Shown here: positions 34,630 through 43,878 of the stretch, piece after piece | Numbering within the stretch: position 1 is the stretch's first letter | Layout of the letters: each line of letters begins with the position of its first letter | Assembly: GCA_963678675.1 (NCBI GenBank) | Contig: OY783196.1 | Coordinates: forward strand, 15,246,138 to 15,310,137 | Reading direction: 5' to 3' | DNA from: Xiphydria camelus | Lineage: Eukaryota; Arthropoda; Insecta; Hymenoptera; Xiphydriidae | DNA: 64,000 bases | Position numbers and translations under genes: made by a program | The notes under the pieces: model-generated | The model's input: the letters and a program-made list of their open reading frames with translations, nothing else | Told to the model about the DNA's origin: nothing | Databases searched by the model: none

Positions 34630-35366
34630 TGTTTCGAAGGCCTGGGAAAACGACAGTAGCGCCGCTAGTTTTGAAACATGAAACTAACACCAGTAAAAGC
34701 GGTTCTCAATCCAAATCTGAAATAACAGTTCCTACGAAGTTCCTACAGTTCCGCTGAAAATGGTAATAAAATCTGAGATATCAGCCAAGTTAGAGTTCTA
34801 AATGTTCTTTTTACTTTTACAATATTACCACATATAAAGAAATTCTTACTTGTTTATAGGTACTTGTTTCAAATCACATCGGATGCTCGAGAGAGCTTTG
34901 ACGATGCAAAAAGAAAAATGCGAGAAAGAAATTATTCCCAAATAGGCAACTTACATCAAAGCTGTGGAAACCCTGTGTACGCATTTTCAACGAGTTCTAT
35001 TTTAATTACCATTAACACTAGAACTACCGAATGGTCGCGCTTTATAAGACGGTCGTTTTGGCGGGTGATTATCTCGTTATCCGTGGATTTTTCGTCCACA
35101 CTGCTATAGAACTTTTTTGTAGACCGAAATGTGCTTTACAAAAAAGTATTCTAGCAATTTTGACAAAAACCTCACGGGTTACGAAATAATTGAGGTTGAA
35201 TGGAACTCTGAATAAGACACCGGTCAAATTGACCGTTTGCGGTAGTTCTAGTGTTAATATTAGCATTACTTTATATAATATTCATTTATTATCAGGGTCT
35301 TTCTTTAAACAGAGCTCAGGATTATTAGCTGCAGCTGCTGTTCAGGGATGTGGAATCTTGGGTAAG
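34630..35366 (+). other. Exon-like pieces inside the foldback, possibly captured gene
   Basis: Three short segments look coding. 34628-34760 reads TTVAPLVLK and then TSKSGSQSKSEITVPTK. 34862-34945, after a TTGTTTATAG acceptor, reads FQITSDARESFDDAKRKM. 35319-35361, between an acceptor TTTAAACAG and donor GG/GTAAGA, reads SSGLLAAAAVQGCGIL. The first two also occur in the right arm (36540-36600, 36690-36790) with mostly conservative changes. I do not recognise the protein. Mutator-like elements can pick up host gene fragments (Pack-MULEs); that reading is inference. Confidence 0.35.
35026..35253. mobile_element. piggyBac-type MITE, TTAA TSD
   Basis: The ends CACTAGAACTACCG and the complement CACTAGAACTACCGCA are bounded by TTAA on both sides (35022-35025 and 35254-35257). 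TTAA is the obligate piggyBac target. It is 228 bp with no coding capacity. Confidence 0.9.
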
Positions 35367-36400
35367 ATTTTCGATTTGCCTATTCCCGAGTTGAATGATT
35401 CATAGCACTTGAAAGTTTTTCAGCCGCGAGCTATCGACAAATCATCAATTCATATCAGTTAAGGTAGTCTATTGTTCTGACAAACGATGGTCGGAATTAT
35501 GAATATCGATCCTTAGCAATTATTAGTATCACCGCGATATACAGGGTGTTTCACCTAACTTGACCACGTCAAATATCACGGCAGTCTTTGATGATATGAA
35601 AAAGTATTGAGATGAAAAATTGTTCGATACAAAGGGGCAAATACTGTTATTAGAAAAGAATTATTTTCTAATTAGTTTTTTTCAAGATATCAAGGTCATC
35701 GATATTATTTTAAATGGGTCGACATATTTTCATTACCACAGTCTTGTAGCTTATAAGAGGACAAATTCAGCAACTGTTAATATGATGACCTTCATTTGAC
35801 TTTGAACAAGAAGAATCACGAAATGCGTGCCATGAATTCTAATACTTGTTCGAAGACGATAAATGAATGAATTTCAATGTCATTGGGATTGTGTGAAATG
35901 GTATTGTTTCTGATGCTTATAAACAAACCTCCGAGGTATCTTGTTCCGTCAGAAAGGAGAAAGTAAGGATCGATTTTCGATCAAGTATTGGAATTCATGG
36001 CACGCATTTCGTGATGAATGCGTGTGTGATAAACGTGTGATAAACGTAGAACATACTTATAAGTATCATCTTGGTAAATGTACTTCGTAAAAAGTCTTTA
36101 TTTTATTATGATTAAAAAACAGTATATACATAGCTAAAAAGAAATTACATGTAACGTTAAGACATAAGGACATGATGTAGGTATTCTTTAAAATTATGTG
36201 TTTCTTAAAAATACTTACAGTAGAAATTTATAAGATGCGGAGATCTATGAAACACATGTGATAGCCGAATGAAGCCAAAAAATTACATTCCTATGTCCTT
36301 CATGGGCCAAATAAAGTTTCCATTTTTGCAAATATAAAGATATTGAAGCTGTTTACCATGATTATTCAACAACCTAGATTTAAGTATTTCTTCATGCATC
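35367..36400. other. Interior of the foldback, no gene
   Basis: A partial element end CAGGGTGTTTCACC lies at about 35550 after TA. An inverted pair around CACGAAATGCGTGCCATGAA is visible near 35817-35835 and 35995-36013. Otherwise AT-rich and unrecognised. Confidence 0.4.
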
Positions 36401-37206
36401 AGTGAAAATTCAAATTTCCGATAACGATATTATAAAAGTATTGATATAGTTGAAATATTGGGAAAAATGTATCCAGGTAAAAACTGAACCAAAAAAAAAT
36501 CAACGATGCAAAAATTTGGAAATAATTTCTTTCTCGCATTTTTCTTTTTGCATCGTCAAAGCTCTCTCGAGTATCCGATGTGATTTGAAACAAGTATATA
36601 AACAAGTAAGAATCTCTTTATATGTGGTAATATTGTAAAAGTGAAAAGAACATTTACAACGCTAACTTGGCTGATATCTCAGATTTTAATATCATTTTCA
36701 GCGGAACTCTCCTTCGTAGGAACTGTTATTTCAGATTTGGATTGAGAACCGCTTTTACTGGTGTTAGTTTCACGTTTCAAAATTAGCGGCGCTACTGTCG
36801 AAACATCGAAAATTTAATTATTATTTTGAATCCAAAAAACGTTAATAAAACGCAAATAAAAAGGTGGGGCAGTGATGAGCAAACTGCGAGCAATTTTTTG
36901 AGAACAGAAAAGATCCCGTTCGTACTGTTTGTTACGAAATTGTTTAATAACTTTTTTTTCATAATTGCTCCCGCTAGAGCAATTTTATATTCTTGATGAG
37001 CATTTGAGCCCAAAAAAGATCCCGTTCGTACTCGGATAACTTAGAAATCATCAAATTAGTGTTTGTTACGAAATTGTTTAATAACTTTTTTTTCATAATT
37101 GCTCCTGCTAGAGCAATTTTATATTCTTGATGAGCAAATTGCGAGCAATTTTTTGAGATATAATTCATTAAGATTGCTTCTAGTTCGGCGCTAGCTTACT
37201 TTAGCT

Positions 37207-37310
37207 CCGGGACTCGAACCTGCGCTCTTTAGGATATGAGATGCTTCGAGACTGGGAATGCTTTCGCATTCTACCACTTGCGCCACCGACTCTTCAAATG
37301 GTGTCTGTCG
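37207..37310 (-). repeat. tRNA-derived SINE head, split by the 9-bp-TSD foldback
   Basis: On the minus strand this reads as a tRNA-like head with an A box (GGTGGCGCAAGTGG) and a B box (GGTTCGAGTCC). The continuation CCCGGATAGGGTTTG followed by an A-run lies on the other side of the foldback at 34317-34345. The insertion therefore landed in the B-box/acceptor region of a SINE. The stems are imperfect, so it is not called a tRNA gene. Confidence 0.65.
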
Positions 37311-37393
37311 ACTAGGTCATACATATATATCGATACCTGAAAGGAACAGTGAGATAAACCCGAAAGCCGATTTTGAGCTATGTCAGACGTAAG

Positions 37394-37514
37394 CTAAACC
37401 TGGCCTTTATACAATGCAACACTGAGATATCTCGGCAAAAATATTTAAAAAAATATTTAATTTAAATATTTTTGCCGAGATATCTCAGTGTTGCATTGTG
37501 TAAAGGTCGGTTTA
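37394..37514. repeat. AT-rich hairpin element
   Basis: CACTGAGATATCTCGGCAAA and flanks (arm about 37394-37448) are repeated inverted at 37464-37514. It is a small foldback without coding capacity. Confidence 0.75.
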
Positions 37515-37520
37515 TATATA

Positions 37521-37922
37521 CAGGGTGACTGGTACTGCGACGTATTCCTTTTTTTGAAGAGGTGTTAGTAGAGACAATTTGCAGTCGATTGAACCACAAT
37601 ATGCATAATCCACTTGTTGATAGTTTTCGAGATATTTTAATTTTTGTGTTTTCTTAGAAATGGACTACCTTTTACTACTAATTTTTTTAAATAATTTTTT
37701 TTGCCTCTACCGTTAATACACCGTAATTCATGTTATGTAACAAAAATTATATTAAATAGTTTGATATGACAAAAATACAGCAGCTAAAACCTAAAACACA
37801 AAAATTAAAATATCTTGAAAACTATCAAGAAGTGGATTACGCATATTGTGGTTCAATCGACTGCAAATTGTCTCTACCAACACCTCTTCAAAAAGGAATA
37901 CGTCGCGGTACCAGTCATCTTG
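37521..37922. mobile_element. MITE with CAGGGTGACTGGTAC ends, TA TSD
   Basis: The ends CAGGGTGACTGGTACTGCGA and the complement CAAGATGACTGGTACCGCGA are flanked by TA (37519-37520 and 37923-37924). The arms are about 110 bp. CAGGGTG-type ends with TA targets are common in insect mariner-like MITEs. It directly adjoins the next element. Confidence 0.8.
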
Positions 37923-38070
37923 TATAGGGGAATTATGCCTAAAATGACATATTTGGGTAAAACGACATATTGAAGTTTTTTTAAATTTAGCACCTTGCAC
38001 AGACTCCCTATGACGCCCGCCAGAGTTTAAATTGGCAGCACCACAATTTCACATAGTTATGTGATTCTAA

Positions 38071-38217
38071 TGTAGGGATCGCTTAGGGATTCCACACGCT
38101 GGAGAAAGGTGGAGAGAAGAAACACGCGGTTCGAAGAAAGACTCGTTCTTTATTCGAACCGCGTGTTTCTTCTCTCCACCTTCCTCCAGCGTGTGGAATC
38201 CCTAAGCGATCCCCACA
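38071..38217 (+). repeat. 5' LTR replaced by an R-U5 hairpin
   Basis: The segment starts TGTAGGGATCGCTTAGGG and ends ATCCCCACA. Its first half is the reverse complement of the R-U5 end of the 3' LTR (42388-42470), including a reversed copy of AATAAAGAACGAG. Its second half is U5 in normal orientation. The expected U3 (about 550 bp in the 3' LTR) is absent. It therefore has two U5 termini facing outward and no promoter region. Confidence 0.9.
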
Positions 38218-38218
38218 T

Positions 38219-38235
38219 TGGTGACCCCGACGTGA
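38219..38235 (+). other. Primer-binding site, tRNA-Trp type
   Basis: TGGTGACCCCGACGTGA starts one base after the LTR end and fits the 3' end of insect tRNA-Trp (from memory), as described for CsRn1-type elements. Confidence 0.75.
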
Positions 38236-38300
38236 TTTTAATCACGAATTAGAACAACAAGTTCTTTCCTCGTTCGGGAAGCAATCAAACAACTGGAGAA

Positions 38301-39182
38301 ATGGTTATAACGAGAGGCGACACCGCCGGCCTCAATAAGCCAGGCGCCTCGCAACCAGCCCCGACTGACATCACCCAGGAGCAACAGCCCACGAACGTTC
38401 CATCAGGGAACGGGCCCATCAACGAGCTGGCCTCCGCCGTTCATCGTGTAGCGATCCGGGTACCGCCGTTCTGGACGGAAAAGGCCCACCTGTGGTTCTG
38501 CCAGCTGGAAGCCCAGTTTACCATCGCCGGCATCACGAGTGACTCAACTAAATTCGGCTACGTCGTCTCCCACTTGGACAGCCGGCAAAAGCAGGAGATT
38601 AAAGACGTCGTATGCAACCCTCCGGCGGAAGGCAAATACGAACGGATCAAGGAGGAATTGATAAAACGTTTGTCAGATTCCAGCAGCCTCAGAGTCCGCA
38701 AGCTCGTGGAGAGCGAAGAACTTGGCGACCGAACCCCGTCGCAGTTTCTACGACGTTTGAAAAGTCCAGCGGGAACGAACGTTCCCGAAGAACTTCTCCG
38801 CACGTTGTGGATGAACCGCCTGCCCGATGCCACACAACGCGTGCTCGCCGCCTCGATGGGACAACCAATCGACGTCATGGCGGAAATCGCGGACCTGGTG
38901 CACGAGATCGGTCCGCCGAAGGGGCAGGTTGCAGCGGTTTCGGCAAACAACGAAATTGCCGCACTGCAAACCGCGATGCAGCAGCTACGCATGGAAATTC
39001 AGGCGATCTCGAACAGAGGCAGCCTGCAACAACCCGGAGGTCGTTCCCGTGCCAGAAACCGCAGCAGAAGCAGGAGCCGAGCTCGTGATAATGACGACGA
39101 ATCGAACTGTTGGTATCACCGGCACTACGGAGCCAGCGCCAAGAAGTGTCGCGCGCCCTGCAGTTTCAAGGCGGAAAACTAA
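38301..39182 (+). CDS. gag: Gag polyprotein of the CsRn1-type element
   Basis: A 293-residue intact frame. The N-terminal third is Pro/Gln-rich. Residues about 50-200 form the capsid-like region beginning VPPFWTEKAHLWFCQLEAQF, as in CsRn1/Kabuki-group Gags. Residues about 245-262 are an Arg/Ser-rich nucleic-acid-binding stretch. The C-terminus has the C-x3-H-x9-C-x3-C finger (CWYHRHYGASAKKCRAPC). Gag packages element RNA in cytoplasmic particles. The start is the first ATG after the primer site. The pol frame lies in -1 and overlaps from 39089 to 39182, so pol is expected by -1 frameshifting. No disabling change was seen. Confidence 0.9.
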   Translation: MVITRGDTAGLNKPGASQPAPTDITQEQQPTNVPSGNGPINELASAVHRVAIRVPPFWTEKAHLWFCQLEAQFTIAGITSDSTKFGYVVSHLDSRQKQEIKDVVCNPPAEGKYERIKEELIKRLSDSSSLRVRKLVESEELGDRTPSQFLRRLKSPAGTNVPEELLRTLWMNRLPDATQRVLAASMGQPIDVMAEIADLVHEIGPPKGQVAAVSANNEIAALQTAMQQLRMEIQAISNRGSLQQPGGRSRARNRSRSRSRARDNDDESNCWYHRHYGASAKKCRAPCSFKAEN

Positions 39183-41812
39183 TAGAACCGTCCTTGATCG
39201 CGGCCATCAACGACGGTTCCAACCCACGCCGCATTTTCATCACGGACAAAACATCAAAGGTATGTTTTCTCATCGATACGGGAGCAGACCTGTGTGTTTT
39301 TCCGCGCTCACTCGCGAAGAATCGACCGCATAAAACAAATTAAACGCTCTTCGCGGCGAACGGAGCGCCGATCGCGACATACGGAACCGTTACTCTCGAG
39401 TTAAACTTTCGACTTCGACGCAGTTTTAAGTGGCGATTTGTGGTCGCGAACGTGGATAAACCGATAATCGGCGTCAATTTTCTCGCGTTCTACGGACTTC
39501 TAGTGGATGTGCGCGATCGCCGCCTTATCGATCGAACTACGTTGCTTTCGGTGCCGGGGAAAGCCGTGTCGGAAGAAGCAGTGACGATAAGAACAATCTC
39601 GGGCAGTTCGGACTATCATCGATTGTTAAGTGAATACCCTGACCTAACCCGACCGGCGGGAATCGAACGTGAGGACATCAAACATGACGTAACACATCAC
39701 ATCACGACGACGGCAGGGGCGCCCGTATTCTGCAGGCCTCGGAGGCTAGCACCAGATCGTTTGCGCTCGGCGAAAGCCGAGTTCGACGTCATGCTTCGCA
39801 AGGGCATTATTCGACCGTCTAGCAGCCCCTGGGCATCCGTATTACATCTGGCCGCGAAAAAGACCGGCGAATGGAGACCGTGCGGGGATTATCGCGCTCT
39901 CAACGCGCGAACCGAACCAGACCGTTATCCAGTCCCACACATAGAGGATTTTGCGCACTCCCTTCACGGAAGAACGGTCTTCTCCACCATCGACCTGGTC
40001 CGGGCGTATCATCAAATTCCCGTAGCAGCGGAAGACGTGGCGAAAACGGCGATAACGACGCCGTTCGGACTTTTCGAGTTCCCGAGAATGCCGTTTGGAC
40101 TTCGGAACACCGCGCAAACATTCCAACGATTCATCGATCACGTTCTGCGGGGATTAGACTTTTGTTACGCCTACATAGACGACGTCCTGATAGCGTCAAG
40201 AGACGACGAGGAACATCTTCGGCATCTACAGACACTCTTCGAGCGATTCAGGGAGTACGGCCTCGTCATCAACTCGGCGAAGTGCGTTTTCGGCGCACGA
40301 AAAGTGCGGTTTCTCGGTTACGAAGTCGATGGCCGCGGCACGACACCCCTGGAGGAGCGAGTTCAGGCCATCATGAACTTTCCGAAGCCAGAGACGATCC
40401 GCCACATCGCAGGAACCGACAATGCCGCCGCAGACGCCCTTTCACGGATAGAAGCGGTATCGAGAGCCGTCGACTGCCGAGAGATCGCGTTGGCTCAGGA
40501 GGACGACCCGGAGCTGCAGGAACTTCTACAAGGGAACACGAGCAGCCTTACACTCCGCAAAATATACATTCCCGACGTTAACGCGAATGTTTTCTGCGAA
40601 GTAGGCTCAGATTCAGCGCGACCGTACGTTCCCGCGAGTCTACGACGAGACGTATTTAACTCTCTGCACGGACTCTCACATCCAGGGATCCGAGCCACGC
40701 AGAAGTTAATTACCAAGCGGTACGTTTGGCCGTCAGTGAACAAGGACTGCAGAGTTTGGGCACGGCAATGCATTCCGTGTCAAAGAGCGAAAACAACACG
40801 ACACCAGACGACACCGATAAAGGAGTTCAAACCAGTAGGTCAACGATTCGAACACATCCATCTCGACATCGTGGGTCCGCTACCACCGTCCCAAGGGTTT
40901 CGATACTGCTTAACCTGCGTGGATCGTTTCACGCGCTGGACCGAGACGATAGCACTCCCAAACATCGAAGCAGAGACGGTGGCACGCGCTTTCATGGACG
41001 TATGGATAGCGCGCTTTGGGGTACCATTAAAGGTAACTACGGACCAAGGGAGGCAATTCGAGTCCACCCTTTTCAAGGAGCTCCTGCGACTGACGGGTAC
41101 CGATCGTATGCGAACAACGGCATATCATCCAGCCGCGAATGGCATGGTCGAACGATTCTATCGTCAACTCAAGGCTGCCATTAAGTGCCACGAAACGGAA
41201 CGATGGACGGAAATTCTACCGATCATCCTGCTTGGAATTCGCACCGCCATCAAAGACGATCTCGGAGCATCGGTAGCAGAGATGGTCTACGGCTCAACAA
41301 TCCGACTACCAGGCGAATTTTTCAATACAAGCAAGGAAACCGGAGAAGCCGAGTTTGTCGCTCGACTACGGCGACACATGCACGAGCTGAAACCAATCCC
41401 AGCGGCACGGCATGGAGTCAAAAAGCCTTTCGTCTTTAAGGATTTGGCGACATCTCCGTACGTATTCTTACGGCACGACGCCGCTAAGGGACCATTTCAG
41501 CCACCATACGACTGGCCATTTCCAGTCCGGAAACGGTCCGGCGACAACTACCTCATATTCATCAACGGCCGAGAAGCTAGGGTGAACATTGAGCGATTAA
41601 AACCGGCATACGTGTTGACGGATGACAGCCTCGAGCAGCCAGTCGCCGTCAGGACACCGAACCCTCCAGCCCAGCAGCCCGCAACGCAGCAGGACGAAAC
41701 CGAGGGACCGCAACGCGAGGATCACCAGGACAACCGTGAACCGCAACCCTACACCACTCGATCCGGCAGGCGCGTACGCTTCGTGAAGAGGCTACAGGTC
41801 GGATTTTCGTGA
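39089..41812 (+). pseudogene. pol: Pol polyprotein (PR, RT, integrase) with stop and in-frame deletion
   Basis: One frame (-1 to gag) covers protease, reverse transcriptase and integrase. Protease: FLIDTGADLCVFP at about 39268. A TAA stop at 39341-39343 follows it. RT includes [28 protein letters not shown] and the catalytic YIDD (about 40172). After FPKPETI the frame jumps at about 40399 straight to [16 protein letters not shown]: the thumb end, connection and RNase H catalytic part (roughly 250 residues in relatives) is missing, but in frame. Integrase keeps H-H-C-C (HGLSHPG to CIPCQ) and D, D, E at LDIVGP (about 40865), TTDQG (about 41040) and MVERF (about 41147). The C-terminal tail (RSGRRVRF) ends at 41812. 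Without RNase H and with the stop, this Pol cannot complete reverse transcription. Confidence 0.9.
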
Positions 41813-41828
41813 TTGACTCAATCACTGG

Positions 41829-41839
41829 TAGGGGGGTGC
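41829..41839 (+). other. Polypurine tract
   Basis: AGGGGGGTGC immediately precedes TGTGGCTG, the likely start of the 3' LTR. It would prime plus-strand synthesis. Confidence 0.7.
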
Positions 41840-42470
41840 TGTGGCTGCTGAGTCACGCGCATCCGCACCGATTCCGGCTACCTGACTAGCGCGTCAGGGG
41901 GAACGGCCGGACAGGGATTAACCGGGACGTTAATCCCCGACGACGCACCGATTCCGGCTACCTGATCAGCGCATCAGGAATAACGGCCGGACAGGGATTA
42001 TCTGGGACGTTAATCCTCTACGACGCACCGATTCCGGCGAACTGACCAGCGCGTCAGGAATAACGGCCAGACAGGAATTAGCCGGAACGTTAGACCCGAT
42101 GACGCATCGATGACGCACAGACGACCGTGCCGACCAACGATGCTCACTTGCAGCACACGAGGAGTGCTCCGATTGGTTCGGCGCAGGGGAACGAGCATCG
42201 TTTAAGAAGGCACCCCGGCGAGCTCATCAGCGAGTTCTCATTCAGTCATCAGCGAGTCTTCAGCGACCATCGATTGTGCGACGCCTTCGCATCGCCTGCC
42301 TAGTGACGCCGAGTCGACTAGGGCAGAGACCGCCGACAGAACGCTCCTAGTTCGCATTAGTCGTTAGAGAGTTTGTAGAGGAGTCGAATAAAGAACGAGT
42401 CTTTCTTCGAGCCGCGTGTTTCTTCTTTCCACCTTTCTCCAGCGTGTGGAATCCCTAAGCGATCCCCACA
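41840..42470 (+). repeat. 3' LTR of the CsRn1-type element (631 bp)
   Basis: It starts TGTGGCTGCTGAG and ends GATCCCCACA. Its last roughly 85 bp match the 5' hairpin LTR. A polyadenylation-like AATAAAG is at about 42387. U3 contains three tandem 80-bp repeats. The 5' boundary is inferred from the polypurine tract because no complete second LTR is available for comparison. Confidence 0.8.
41865..42104 (+). repeat. Three tandem 80-bp repeats in U3
   Basis: Units begin at 41865, 41945 and 42025 with GCACCGATTCCGGCTACCTG-like sequence and contain AACGGCCGGACAGGGATTA and GGGACGTTAATCC. Tandem U3 repeats often act as enhancers in LTR elements; the role here is inferred. Confidence 0.88.
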
Positions 42471-42801
42471 CTAACAACAGTTCAAGCCGTAGTGGGTGTA
42501 ATTTAGAAATATAAGTATTCAATGTAATATTTTACTTGAAGTTGAAGTAAAATTCTATGAATAGCTTATAAGCAAATTCAACGGCAATTATAGAGAATGC
42601 TAATGTGGTCATTATTGTTCATTTTGCAAATCGATTCTTGCAGTTAATATAATGCATGCGAAACAAGGTGATGTTTACAAAAACTATGGAGTTCAGGGTA
42701 AAACGACATGTCACATAACAGGGCATAATAACATAGTGTGTCATTTTGCCCTGATAATTATTAAGCAGATGTTTATTTCGATATACCTAATGTTTTTATA
42801 G

Positions 42802-42930
42802 ATGGTTGGACATTACAAAAGAAGGAGTGATCGACAGAGCTGGAGTGAATTAAGTGCATTAAGTGCCAAAATTGGGCTCACTGCGAATGTGCTGATACCT
42901 CACCAAGATGCAGACTTCGTTTGTGAACTT
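42802..42930 (+). pseudogene. Pogo-like zinc-finger remnant in copy B
   Basis: Same arrangement as 11070-11202: an ATG frame starting MVGHYKRRSDRQSW and, in another frame, a Cys/His cluster (KCQNWAHCECA), preceded by an intron-acceptor-like TTTTTATAG. In this copy the first CxxC is weakened by a base change (GTGAATTAAGTGC). Confidence 0.45.
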
Positions 42931-43287
42931 TGTCTTTAAATAATAACTATGTTCTGTTTCTTATCGTTCATTTTTAATGAATATTTATGTTCTTAATAAA
43001 TGTTCTTGTTTATTTTTCAATAAATAATTTACTTTTCGCGTTTCCAGAAGTTTTTTATGTGTCATTTTACACGCATGTGAGCCTAAAATGACATAGCAGA
43101 CTATTTTATTTAATTTTATATTTCTTGAAAAAAAAAATTTTTTTAATATTTTTAGGGAGGTAATAATATAATTTTACCTAATATCTAACAATTGCATACA
43201 AAATTTTAGCTACATAATAATTTTCAAAGATTTTGCATTGGAAAATATTTAGGGTATGTCATTTTAGGCATAATTCCCATATATATA

Positions 43288-43660
43288 CAGGGTGATCCAA
43301 TTAAAACGCAACCCAAAATAAAAAATCGGTATGTTTACGAAAAAACACACGAACAAAGGAACAGTTGGGTAAGAGAACTATAAGAAATGTTCAAAGTGTG
43401 CACCGTGCGCCTCACAATCAGTGCACACTTTGGCCCACTTCACGGCATTTCGCGCGACTCGGCGCAGCATTGTGGATGTAATTTCTTGGACCGCGGCAGT
43501 GATGTTGGCTTTAAGTTCATCCAGCGTCGCAGGCTGGTTCACATATACGCGATCTTTCACATAGCCCCATAAAAAAAAAGTCCAACGGGCTGAGATCGGG
43601 GGAACGCACAGTGGGACCGATCCGTTACTCGGCGGCCAAAATAGCAAATTTTAAAGTCAT
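43288..43660 (-). pseudogene. Mariner-like transposase, C-terminal fragment with terminal repeat
   Basis: A terminal repeat CAGGGTGATCCAATTAAAAC starts at 43288 after TA. The minus frame 43647-43378 encodes the end of an insect mariner-family transposase: FFLWGYVKDRVY, then PATLDELKANITAAVQEI and GAHFEHFL before the stop. The PDLSPLD block with the last catalytic Asp lies just upstream but is out of frame through one extra T in a T9 run (about 43571-43579). Everything upstream of that block is missing, as is the other terminal repeat. Confidence 0.75.
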
Positions 43661-43878
43661 TAAAATTCCTTCATAATGAATCACAATGCATAGTTGAATA
43701 TCCGAAAATGCAACGATGTAATCATTAATGTACAGGTTTACCCTCAATAATAGTCTCTTTCATGCAGTTGAAGTGGCAAGTTGTACGAAGCGCTCTTCTA
43801 GTGTCAAATCGTAAGCCGAATGGTGTCCGATTCAAACAGTTTTTACAGACTGTGTTAAAGTGAATGATAAAGTGCGAT
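43661..43878. other. Upstream region of the Transib gene; possible CACAATG terminus
   Basis: CACAATG at 43682-43688 matches the heptamer-like start of Transib terminal repeats (CACWRTG), about 190 bp upstream of the start codon. Without the other end, this is only a candidate terminus. Confidence 0.35.

Larger units (their letters stand above)
34346..37206. mobile_element. Long-arm foldback with 9-bp TSD (Mutator-like)
   Basis: It begins AGCTAAGGTAAGCTAGCGCT and ends with AGCGCTAGCTTAC-like complement ...TTTAGCT. It is flanked by a perfect 9-bp duplication CCGGGACTC (34337-34345 and 37207-37215). Inverted arms of about 0.6 kb (34346-34960 and 36530-37206) contain AAAATTGCTC and TTTGATGATTTCTAAGTTAT segments. 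The right arm has an extra tandem copy (36880-37000 and 37010-37160). A 9-bp TSD with long TIRs is typical of Mutator-like elements. No MURA transposase is present. The centre holds a TTAA MITE and exon-like pieces. Confidence 0.75.
38071..42470 (+). mobile_element. CsRn1-type Ty3/Gypsy retrotransposon with aberrant 5' LTR
   Basis: It is flanked by a 4-bp duplication CTAA (38067-38070 and 42471-42474), confirmed against the uninterrupted copy A. The order is 147-bp hairpin 5' LTR, tRNA-Trp primer site, gag, pol (PR-RT-integrase), polypurine tract and 631-bp 3' LTR. The Gag zinc finger is C-x3-H-x9-C-x3-C, and CHCC zinc finger plus tRNA-Trp primer are hallmarks of the CsRn1 clade. The coding part is clearly richer in GC than its surroundings. 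It cannot move by itself: the 5' LTR lacks U3, pol has a stop, and the RNase H region is deleted. Confidence 0.92.
37927..43279 (+). mobile_element. Pogo-type element copy B, split by a CsRn1/Gypsy insertion
   Basis: 37927-38070 and 42471-43279 together match copy A (10068-11673) in reverse orientation and end in GGGGAATTATGCC at each side (the last base of the right end is mutated). TA flanks it at 37925-37926 and 43280-43281. The remnant coding segment matching 11070-11202 is at 42802-42930. It lacks the 645-bp insertion of copy A. Comparison with copy A gives the exact insertion point and TSD of the retrotransposon. Confidence 0.88.

Noticed and set aside
38558..41439. Numerous long frames on both strands over the Gypsy gag and pol
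   Set aside because: They are shadow frames of a GC-rich coding region; only the gag frame and the -1 pol frame carry domains.
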